Of a DNA stretch of 64,000 nt, positions 34,967 through 42,761 are shown piece by piece. Made by a program: the position numbers and the translations under genes. The stretch is taken from positions 3,970,896-4,034,895 of the forward strand of contig OY282377.1 of assembly GCA_958295785.1 (NCBI GenBank), written 5' to 3'. The notes below the pieces were generated by a model that made no database searches, had not been told where the DNA came from, and saw only the letters and a list, made by a program, of their open reading frames with translations. Source of the stretch: an uncultured Latescibacterota bacterium (GTDB lineage Bacteria > Latescibacterota > UBA2968). Within the stretch, counting starts at the first letter, position 1; the number at the start of each line of letters is the position of its first letter.

Positions 34967-36531
34967 TATCCCTCCTCAGTCCGGCTAAAAATATTTGCCC
35001 AGCGGTTATAGAGCGATTCCGTGACCAACCCGAAACCGGACTGGAAGCCACCAAACTCCGCGTCAAGCGGTATTTCCTTTACGACCGATCCTTTGGGTCG
35101 CTGCTTAGGCTCGAACAGCCACGCACCCACTTCGTCGCGGCGGAGTGCAAAGTCCGCGCCCGCGATGTCTCTCCTCTGTGCTTTCGGAAGTTCCGATAAT
35201 AAAACCAGATTCGCCAATTCTTCCAGCACCCACTCGCTGTGCGTGGTGAGCATCACGCGGACGCCAGAGCGCACAACCGCCGCGAGTTGGCGGATAAATT
35301 CGACCTGCATTTCCGGGTGCAAGTGAGACTCGGGTTCCTCGATAATCAGCACATCGCCCGCCTGAACCACATGGCGCAAGTACAACACGACCGGCGCCAA
35401 CTCCGACACCATGGACGACGCATTCATCAAGGGTATGTCTTTCTTACATCCTTCCGGTTGATAAGAAAAAATTGGATAGCCTGTCTCTGAGTCCTCTTTG
35501 CGGATTTTCCCCTTGAGGATTTGTTTCTCAAGCCTTCCGGCGAGATTCCCGTCACGGACGCGCTGTCTTCTGCCCGACAAATCTCCAAGCCCAACGAGTT
35601 GCTCGAGAAAATCGGCGAGAACGCCCGAAAGTGCTGGCAACGGCGTGTCGCGCATAAGTCCCCCACGCGGCGCGTGTTGAATCAAAGAAGCCACGACGAC
35701 GCGGTGCGCGTGCATAACCCCAGTGCGGTCAGCGGGAAGATAATGGGCTGCGCGAGCCAATGGGCCAATAGTGGAGAAAACAACCAATTTGGAAATTTGG
35801 TCTATGATCATTGCCGCAATCTCTCTTTTTTCTTCCTCGTCTTCTAATTCGGCATATCGCGTCTGTGAAGCAAAGATACCAAATGGAAAAACCGGAAACC
35901 TCTGATCACTAATTCTCGGTTGATCAATATGCAACGGATGCTCTTTGGAAGTCGAAACCACCAATTCAGATTGCTTACCTTTCAGTGCCAATTCATACTC
36001 GAAAGGCTTGAAGGAATCGGAATCCTCCGCGATATGTTGCAGAACAATCCTCGCATCATGGTTCTTGCCATGGCGAATGAGTTGGCGCGTATCTTCGACA
36101 CCGAAGCTCCGCCCGACTTCCTCCGCGATGATTTTGTTGAAGTCTTCCATCTGCTTAATGGTAAGATGGACCCATGACGCGACAAAGTCCGGCAGTTGAA
36201 CCCGCGAATTATCTGACGGATTTTTTGCTACTGTGTCTATCCACGCAATCAATTTTCTAACATCCTCATCGGAGATATCCTGTTCCTTTGCCCATCTACC
36301 TCGATAGAACAAGGGGTAGTCTCTTGGCGTAAGCCCAAAATGCCGACCACTGAAATAACCGAAATAACTGCTGAAAAACCTGTGCAGCGCGTAAATCAGG
36401 ATCGCCAAGTAGGATTTGCCGGTGTTGCTCGGCCCGACGAAGACCGTCAGCGGGCGCAAGTCGATTTCCGCCTCGGCGATGGGGCCAAAATTTGAGACCC
36501 TCAGCGCGAGGGGCTTTGTGTCAGTCGCCAT
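34966..36531 (-). CDS. AAA ATPase (OLD/RecF-like)
   Basis: The 521-residue ATPase has Walker A 'GPSNTGKSY' (Lys 39), Walker B 'VLIIEEPESHLHPEMQ' (about 398) and the His switch 'MLTTHSEWVLEEL'. The long helical insert between them is typical of defence ATPases of the AAA_15/AAA_21 type. The start is ATG 36531. The gene downstream overlaps by one base. With its small partner it resembles other two-gene ATPase-effector defence modules; no known system name fits with certainty. Confidence 0.82.
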   Translation of the reverse strand: MATDTKPLALRVSNFGPIAEAEIDLRPLTVFVGPSNTGKSYLAILIYALHRFFSSYFGYFSGRHFGLTPRDYPLFYRGRWAKEQDISDEDVRKLIAWIDTVAKNPSDNSRVQLPDFVASWVHLTIKQMEDFNKIIAEEVGRSFGVEDTRQLIRHGKNHDARIVLQHIAEDSDSFKPFEYELALKGKQSELVVSTSKEHPLHIDQPRISDQRFPVFPFGIFASQTRYAELEDEEEKREIAAMIIDQISKLVVFSTIGPLARAAHYLPADRTGVMHAHRVVVASLIQHAPRGGLMRDTPLPALSGVLADFLEQLVGLGDLSGRRQRVRDGNLAGRLEKQILKGKIRKEDSETGYPIFSYQPEGCKKDIPLMNASSMVSELAPVVLYLRHVVQAGDVLIIEEPESHLHPEMQVEFIRQLAAVVRSGVRVMLTTHSEWVLEELANLVLLSELPKAQRRDIAGADFALRRDEVGAWLFEPKQRPKGSVVKEIPLDAEFGGFQSGFGLVTESLYNRWANIFSRTEEG

Positions 36532-37162
36532 GTTGAATCATCCTGTGTGTCGCGAGTTATGTCGCAAGTTCAGTTGACATTTTTTAGGTGGTACATCCGC
36601 TTATTGGTCGCGGCTTCGAGAACCCTCTGAGCGCGCTCAATGAGGCCGGCCGCGATCCGATTGGTGATCGCGAATATGGGTTTGAAGGCACTGTTCATTT
36701 CGCGTTCCTTTTTTTCCGCCGTGAACTGCTAGTGAGGCGTCGCAGTTGTACCCCGCTTCGCGTCTTCTGCGTTCTTCTGCGTTTGCTTTTCGCCTTTCAT
36801 CCGCGCAATCCGCGCAATCCGCGCAATCCGCGATCCGTCTTTGTATCTTGCCTTTTCGGGCGAGCACGGGGGCATCGCCCCTACGTTTTTATTTTCGCAT
36901 CTTGCCTTTGCCTTTCATCCGTGTAATCCGCGTAATCTGCTTAATCCGCGATCCGCCTTGTATTTTGCCTTTTCGGGCGAGCACGGGGGCCGCGCCCCTA
37001 CGTTTCTATCCTCGCATCTTTCTTATGCTTTCATCTGCTTCCATCTACGTTCATCTACGTTCATCTACGTTCATCTGGGTTTGCCTTTGCCTTTCATCCG
37101 TGTAATCCGCGTCATCCGTTTAATCCGCGATCCGCCTTTCGCAGTTCTTTTGAGACTTCCGC
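36532..37162. repeat. Repeat-filled gap, three degenerate units
   Basis: About 120-bp units recur: CTTTCATCCGYGYAATCCGC…, CGATCCGCCTT, CTTTTCGGGCGAGCACGGGG, GCCCCTACG, and TTTTCGCATCTT. Inside are short arrays of GCAATCCGC (36800-36830) and TACGTTCATC (37040-37075). A GTGAACTGCTAGTGAGG palindrome sits at about 36720. Short open frames here are repeat artefacts. Confidence 0.75.
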
Positions 37163-40100
37163 TCACGCCAAGCCTCCATCCTGTGTCTCCATGTCGATAG
37201 CCAAATTGAGCTGAACGCTGTTCTCGCGGACCGCACGAGCCGTGCTTTCGGAAAAGCCATCGGCCTTGTGTGCGCGGATGGTAATTTCGACCGTTATATC
37301 GCCGCCATCGTCGCGCAGATTGCGGATGATCTCCTCGCGCAGCAAATTGACATCGTCCAGGGAAATTTCGCCCTGCATGGTCTTGGTGACAGCAACGCGC
37401 TTGGGGCCGCGCGGCGCGGGTGGAGACGGTGTTTCATCGCCATGTGGTTGTTGAGGGGTGTACGCGCTGTCAGTTGGAGGCTGTATCGCTTCCGGCGGCA
37501 TTTCTTCCTCTACGAGTTGGGCCATATCGGGATTGACCAAAAGCCCTGCATCGCCCTCGGCCACCCCCGCTGAAAAGTCGGGCATGTCGCCGCCAAAGCG
37601 CAGGCCGCGGTAGTCATCGTTTTGACAGCCCTCGGCATATCCAAAGTCGCGGTTCGGCACGCCGCGGTTGATGCAATCCATCAAAACCGTCTTGTTTCGC
37701 AGGCGGTGCATATACACCTGACTCGTCATCAATTCCCACAAGGTATCGATGGCGATGTGATAGCGATACGCCTCGTTGGTCCACACGTATCGCGCCAGCA
37801 TACTCGCCAGCGACATCGGGGATATGCCCTCGACGAGGGCCTCCTGCGCGATGAACTTTGCAAACGCGCTATCGACAATCGCGCCCGTGTCCTCGGTCTG
37901 GAACGTAGAAAACCCATAGTCGGCTCGTTGCGGATCCGCCTGCGTTGGCGCCATGGCCCAGCGATAGGCCCTGACGAGCGCGGCCTCCATTTCACTTTTA
38001 GCTTGTTCCAAACTGCTCCTCGCTTGGCGCAAGCGGTCGCCCGCGAGATTGGCGATGCGGCGGTCGCCGTGGACAATGGAATCCCAGGCCAGGTACGTCC
38101 GCGTATGGGTTTTGAGCGTGCGGAGTTCGTCGTTTTTCGCCGCCAAAAAGAGCAAGGTGTTGCGGTGGACGCGCGGGCCATCGCCGCGGTTTTCGAGGAT
38201 GTCCAATGCCGCCTGCGTGCCCTCGTCCGCCTCTGCCGAGCGGCTGGGCAAGGACTGGTTCGGACGCAAAATGACGAGGCGCGTCGAGTCGTTGTCCGGC
38301 ACCGCGGCGGAGTTCGCCGGGCATAAGACGACATCGGCGCGGCGTCCAACGGCTTCGCGCAATTCCGCGACGATGCGCTCTTCAATGTCGCGGTTGCTCA
38401 GTTGCGCGGCGCGGTCCGTGGCGACTTTGTTCAGATTTTCCTCGGCGTGAAAATAATAGCGTCCGTCGTCGGTGTACAGATAATACAGATCGCCCACCAT
38501 CCGTTGCAGCGCGTCGTTGTACGCGGAAATGCCGTCTCCCGGTTGCACGGCCCCCAAGTGGATCTGGCGGAGATCGATGCCCTTTACCGCGCCGCTCGGG
38601 GCACTGCCCAAAAAGATCGCACGCGCCAACCGACGGGCCGCGCCGCCGACCTCGGCAAAGCGTTGCACGGTGGCGTCAATCCTATCCGCTTGGGAATGGT
38701 CGCTATCCACTTCGGACAAAACCGCCTGCCATTGCCCCGGCAACAGGCGTTCAAACTCATTGCCCAACGAATCGTCCCTCAACGGCAAGGTGGCGGGCAT
38801 AATCAAGGGGCCGGCGTCGTTTTGGCGGTACAAATAGCTGATGCAATTTGCCATCATCCGCAACACCCCGCGCGTGCGCTGAAACTGCGGTATGGACGAC
38901 CAGTCCGCGTAGAGCCGCTCGAAAATTTCCGGGTGGATGGGGTAGCAGTCCTTCAGCCGTTGCAAATACCGGGCTTCGCTGACGCCGGATGGATATTCGC
39001 CGCGGCTCTGTCCGTACATGCGGGAAAAGGCTTCGCAGGTGCGATCCCTTTCGCCCGCATTCTCGAGCGCGCCGAACAGCCGGCGGCGCACCACGGCAAA
39101 TGCCTCGCTGACTTCCAACGGCTCCCAAACCGCTTCAATGCGCCCGAAAATGTGCTCCAATCGCGCGAGTGCTTTTTGCCCGGCCTCGCCGCCCAATTCC
39201 ATATCGCTTTCGGGCAGGGTAATCACCAGCACCGCCTCGTCCGCGCGGCTGACCGACTGGCTGAGGGCCTGCAAGAAGGTATAGATGCTGCCCTCGCGGT
39301 CACTCGGCACATTGCGGACATAAGCCACCAATTCGTCCATCAAAATGAGGGATGGCCCGACCGTGCTGAACAGATCGTCGAGCTGCGCGCCGCCCGGCGC
39401 AGTGCCTTCGCGTGCGGCCTGCCCGATCATCTCGTAAGCGTCCTGTCCGCCTAGTTGATACGCCATCTCGCCCCACAGCGCGTTGCGCGGGTCGCCGCCC
39501 GGCGTGGTTCGCGTATCCGTGGGCGCGAGGTGCGTGCCGTCCAAAACCGCGACCGCAATCTGGGGGATGTCATGAGAAGTCAATCCCGCTTCCCCAATGA
39601 GGGCGCCGATCTCCTCGTTGCTTTGCGAAGAGTCGTTGAGCAAGGCGTCCGCGCTGTTGACCAAGTGGTACAGGGCGATGAGGCTGTGGGTTTTGCCCCC
39701 GCCGAATCCGGTCTTGGTCTGAATCACGGGATCGCCGCCATTGCCGCTGAGTCGCTTCAGCGCGTTCACGAGCAAGGTGCGAATGCCGGGGGTGATGTAC
39801 GTCTGCCGGAAGAAGTTGACCGGGTTGCCATACTCGGTGGCTAGGGCGCGACCGTCATGCACGCGCTGGAGATCCGCGGCGAACTCGGCCTCTTGAAACG
39901 TGCCCAACGCCACATCCGAACTCGGCGGCATCACGTCGCGCCAGGGCCTGAGATTGATGGATGAGCGGGCCTTGCGGGTCGTTCTGGCATTCACGGGTGC
40001 GGATGGCACGGCCCCATCGCGTTGGTCGGATTCACTGACGAGCCGATCCCGGATGCCTTCCACTTCGCGCTTCGCGTCAGATGCGTTGGTGCGTCCGAGC

Positions 40101-40501
40101 ACGACGGCGATGTCGTACAGGCGGACCTTCGCGTATTCCACATCCATATCTTGCCGCCCCGAATGCACTGCTTTGTTGCGTACTTCTGTGATTATCCACA
40201 ACAGATTCTGAACCGTTTTGTCATCCCCAAACGCACGGCTGAAGACCTCGCGCCAGTTCCTGCTGACCAGATTGGGAAAGTCGTTGATGTCAATCGCGTC
40301 CTCGACGCTGTCGTTCCGCTGCAAGTTATGGCGGAACTGCCCGGCCTGCCGGTCAGGCAGCGTTTCGCTTATCGCGTCTTCGACCCCCTTGCCCTTAACT
40401 CGCTTCAAGCAACGGACGATAAACGGCCGCATGGCATCGCGGTAAATATCCAGCGCGTTTAAAAGCGCGTCTCGGTTTGGTCGTCGGTCGGTCTTTGTCA
40501 T
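37163..40501 (-). CDS. DUF499 ATPase with N-terminal HEPN-like domain
   Basis: The 1,112-residue protein pairs functionally with DUF1156 methyltransferases in anti-phage clusters. The N-terminal ~130 residues resemble the Swt1-type HEPN domain, with 'EVRNKAVHSG' (Arg 108, His 113) matching the HEPN RNase motif. The ATPase follows: P-loop 'TGFGGGKTHS' (Lys 270), 'VGPSLILMDELVAYV' (Walker B, about 389) and 'VLVITLPESD'. The C-terminal region is partly acidic with a proline-rich linker. The start is ATG 40501. It is the most upstream gene of the island on this strand. Its mechanism is not known in detail. Confidence 0.85.
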   Translation of the reverse strand: MTKTDRRPNRDALLNALDIYRDAMRPFIVRCLKRVKGKGVEDAISETLPDRQAGQFRHNLQRNDSVEDAIDINDFPNLVSRNWREVFSRAFGDDKTVQNLLWIITEVRNKAVHSGRQDMDVEYAKVRLYDIAVVLGRTNASDAKREVEGIRDRLVSESDQRDGAVPSAPVNARTTRKARSSINLRPWRDVMPPSSDVALGTFQEAEFAADLQRVHDGRALATEYGNPVNFFRQTYITPGIRTLLVNALKRLSGNGGDPVIQTKTGFGGGKTHSLIALYHLVNSADALLNDSSQSNEEIGALIGEAGLTSHDIPQIAVAVLDGTHLAPTDTRTTPGGDPRNALWGEMAYQLGGQDAYEMIGQAAREGTAPGGAQLDDLFSTVGPSLILMDELVAYVRNVPSDREGSIYTFLQALSQSVSRADEAVLVITLPESDMELGGEAGQKALARLEHIFGRIEAVWEPLEVSEAFAVVRRRLFGALENAGERDRTCEAFSRMYGQSRGEYPSGVSEARYLQRLKDCYPIHPEIFERLYADWSSIPQFQRTRGVLRMMANCISYLYRQNDAGPLIMPATLPLRDDSLGNEFERLLPGQWQAVLSEVDSDHSQADRIDATVQRFAEVGGAARRLARAIFLGSAPSGAVKGIDLRQIHLGAVQPGDGISAYNDALQRMVGDLYYLYTDDGRYYFHAEENLNKVATDRAAQLSNRDIEERIVAELREAVGRRADVVLCPANSAAVPDNDSTRLVILRPNQSLPSRSAEADEGTQAALDILENRGDGPRVHRNTLLFLAAKNDELRTLKTHTRTYLAWDSIVHGDRRIANLAGDRLRQARSSLEQAKSEMEAALVRAYRWAMAPTQADPQRADYGFSTFQTEDTGAIVDSAFAKFIAQEALVEGISPMSLASMLARYVWTNEAYRYHIAIDTLWELMTSQVYMHRLRNKTVLMDCINRGVPNRDFGYAEGCQNDDYRGLRFGGDMPDFSAGVAEGDAGLLVNPDMAQLVEEEMPPEAIQPPTDSAYTPQQPHGDETPSPPAPRGPKRVAVTKTMQGEISLDDVNLLREEIIRNLRDDGGDITVEITIRAHKADGFSESTARAVRENSVQLNLAIDMETQDGGLA

Positions 40502-40608
40502 TGCGGTCTCCTAACGGATGTTATTTACAGGCGTTGTTTGTTCAATAGCATGGTAAGGGCTTTCTCGCGGGTTTGCAAGTTGGCAACCGGCGTTTCGCTG
40601 ACAACTGG

Positions 40609-41355
40609 CTACCGATCCCCATCCAACCCATGCCGCGCGACAAAGCGATCAATCTGGCGAAAAATGCGATGGACAGTCGCCACATCGCGGTGTTCCATGT
40701 CAATGCGATTGAAAATTCGGCGGATGGAGCGGATAAAGGTCTGCGGGCGGTGGCGCGATACAAAGCCGAGTTTGTCCAGCGCGGATTGCATGTGCTCGTA
40801 CATGGATTCGAGTTCGCGGCGATTCGCCAAATCCGAAGAGGAGGGTTTGTAGGGCGTTTCGCAATGGGCCGCGCGGAAGAGTTCGTACCCGTAGATCAGG
40901 GTGGCTTGAGACAGGTTGAGAGACGGATAGCGCACCGCCGACGGGATGCGGGAAATCATCTGGCACAACTGAATTTCGTCATTGGTCAACCCGTTTTCTT
41001 CTCGACCAAAAACGAGCGCGCCCGTGTGATTTGCGGGCAGGGACAAGAGTTTGTCCACCGCAACAGAGGGCGGGTGTACGATGTCAAATTCGCGGCGTTT
41101 GCGATGGGATGTCCCCACGGCGAGCGACACGTCTTCGAGCGCGGCGGACAGCGAGGAGACAACGGTCGCACCGTAGAGAATATCGCCCGACCCGTGCGCC
41201 ATTGCGCGGGCAGCACCGCTGGTATGGTCGGGCGGGTTGACGAGATACAGGCGCGACAGACCCGTATTTTTCATCGCCCGAGCCACCGCGCCGATGTTGC
41301 CGGGTTCTTTGGGTTCAACCAAGACGATGCGGATGTGATCGAGGGAATCGGACAT
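40609..41355 (-). CDS. trmJ: TrmJ-like tRNA 2'-O-methyltransferase
   Basis: This SPOUT-class methyltransferase modifies ribose at position 32 of tRNA using SAM. The 248-residue product has the knot motifs: 'VEPKEPGNIGAVARAMKNTG' at the N-terminus, 'ALVFGREENGLTNDEIQLC' and 'PSLNLSQATLIYGYELFR'. Its N-terminal motif and length fit TrmJ rather than TrmH. It is followed on the minus strand by the defence island after about 110 bp and preceded by the bioF-like gene by 26 bp, so the two may be co-transcribed. Confidence 0.9.
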   Translation of the reverse strand: MSDSLDHIRIVLVEPKEPGNIGAVARAMKNTGLSRLYLVNPPDHTSGAARAMAHGSGDILYGATVVSSLSAALEDVSLAVGTSHRKRREFDIVHPPSVAVDKLLSLPANHTGALVFGREENGLTNDEIQLCQMISRIPSAVRYPSLNLSQATLIYGYELFRAAHCETPYKPSSSDLANRRELESMYEHMQSALDKLGFVSRHRPQTFIRSIRRIFNRIDMEHRDVATVHRIFRQIDRFVARHGLDGDR

Positions 41356-41381
41356 GACAAGGTACTCTCTAACTCAAAAAA

Positions 41382-42548
41382 TCAAAAAAACGCCCGGCGC
41401 ACCGCGGCCATGGCATCGAATAATCGCGCCATATCCTCATCGGTGTGCGTTGCCATCACCGAAAGGCGCAAGCGGCTTTGGCCCTCGGGCACGGTGGGCG
41501 GGCGTATGCCGTAGAGATAGATACCGCGATGGTAGAGATCATCGGATATCGCAACGGTTCGTTGGGCGTCGCCAACGCGCACGGGCACGATCTGCGTTTG
41601 GGATTGCGCGAGGTCAAACCCCATCGCCCGAAGACGCTCGCAGATGATTTTTGTATTGCGCCAAAGGCGTTGGCGCAAACCGGCATCGCGCTGAACGAGG
41701 TCGAGCGCGGCAGTGGTGGATGCACATGCGTCGGGAGGCATCGCGGTCGTGTAAATATAAGCCGCCGAACGGTTGCGAATCAGGGCGATGAGATCCGCGC
41801 TGCCACAGATAAAACCGCCCGACGCGCCCAAGGCTTTGCTGCCCGAGGTCATGTGAATGTCAATCGCATGGGGCGACAGGCCAAAGTATTCGAATGTGCC
41901 GCGGCCCCGAGGCCCGAGCGCGCCGGTCGCGTGGGCATCATCCACCATCAAAATGGCCTCGTATTGTTCGGCGAGGGAAACGAGTTCGGGCAGGGGGGCG
42001 ATGTCGCCGTCCATCGAGAAGACGCCGTCGGTGACAATGAGGCGACGGCGATAGGAGGCCGCGGTTTTGAGCAGGGATTCGAGATGGGCGATATCGCAAT
42101 GGCGATAGACCGCGATTTGCGCGCGGGACAAGCGGCAGCCGTCGATGATGCTGCGGTGGTTTAATTGGTCGCTGAAGATGATGTCGCCGCGGTTGATCAG
42201 CGCGGGAATAACCCCTAGGTTGGCCGCGTACCCCGTGGGAAATACGATCGCGGCCTCTGTGCCCAAGAACCGGGCCATGCGGCTTTCGAGTTCGGCGTGC
42301 GGGGGCATATAGCCCGAAATCAACGCGGATGCGGCGGTGCTGCTGCCATAGATGTTGAGGGCTTCGACTGCCGCGCGTTTGAGGGCCGGATGGGTGGCAA
42401 GACCCAAATAGTTGTTGGAGCAAAAGAGGACGAGTCCCCGCCCATCAATGCGAATGCGAGGCTCTTGGCAGGTTTCCACGCAGCGCACGGCGCGATAGCG
42501 ATTTTGCCTTTGCAATGCGCGGAGTTCTGAACGAAGGTCGGGCAACAT
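41382..42548 (-). CDS. bioF: BioF/KBL-type PLP acyltransferase
   Basis: This alpha-oxoamine synthase condenses an amino acid with an acyl-CoA; the closest match is 8-amino-7-oxononanoate synthase of biotin synthesis. The 388-residue product has 'FCSNNYLGLATHPALKRAAV', 'GSSTAASALISGYMPPHAEL', 'VDDAHATGALGPRGRGTFEY' and the PLP-lysine region 'TSGSKALGASGGF'. No other bio gene is adjacent, so 2-amino-3-ketobutyrate ligase or a lipid-type homologue is possible. ATG 42548 was chosen from the family N-terminus. Confidence 0.8.
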   Translation of the reverse strand: MLPDLRSELRALQRQNRYRAVRCVETCQEPRIRIDGRGLVLFCSNNYLGLATHPALKRAAVEALNIYGSSTAASALISGYMPPHAELESRMARFLGTEAAIVFPTGYAANLGVIPALINRGDIIFSDQLNHRSIIDGCRLSRAQIAVYRHCDIAHLESLLKTAASYRRRLIVTDGVFSMDGDIAPLPELVSLAEQYEAILMVDDAHATGALGPRGRGTFEYFGLSPHAIDIHMTSGSKALGASGGFICGSADLIALIRNRSAAYIYTTAMPPDACASTTAALDLVQRDAGLRQRLWRNTKIICERLRAMGFDLAQSQTQIVPVRVGDAQRTVAISDDLYHRGIYLYGIRPPTVPEGQSRLRLSVMATHTDEDMARLFDAMAAVRRAFF

Positions 42549-42716
42549 GGGGATACACCATTTGTATTGAACGGCAATTGACAGAAATTTGATGCTCATT
42601 TATATTCCACAATCTTTGTGCTTTTCGCAACATGGATTTTTGTTTTTCCAGTACGCGACAAAACGCACATCGGCACATCGGCGAATTGAAGGACGGGATT
42701 ACTTGCTGCGCTGCGT

Positions 42717-42752
42717 CTATTCGTCTATTCGTCTATTCGTCTATTCGTTCAA
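42717..42752 (+). repeat. Four 8-bp repeats upstream of lnt-tatC
   Basis: GTCTATTC repeats four times, directly before the ribosome-binding site AAAGAGGAAAA and ATG 42762. Slippage could change spacing in the 5' untranslated region. Confidence 0.7.
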
Positions 42753-42761
42753 AGAGGAAAA

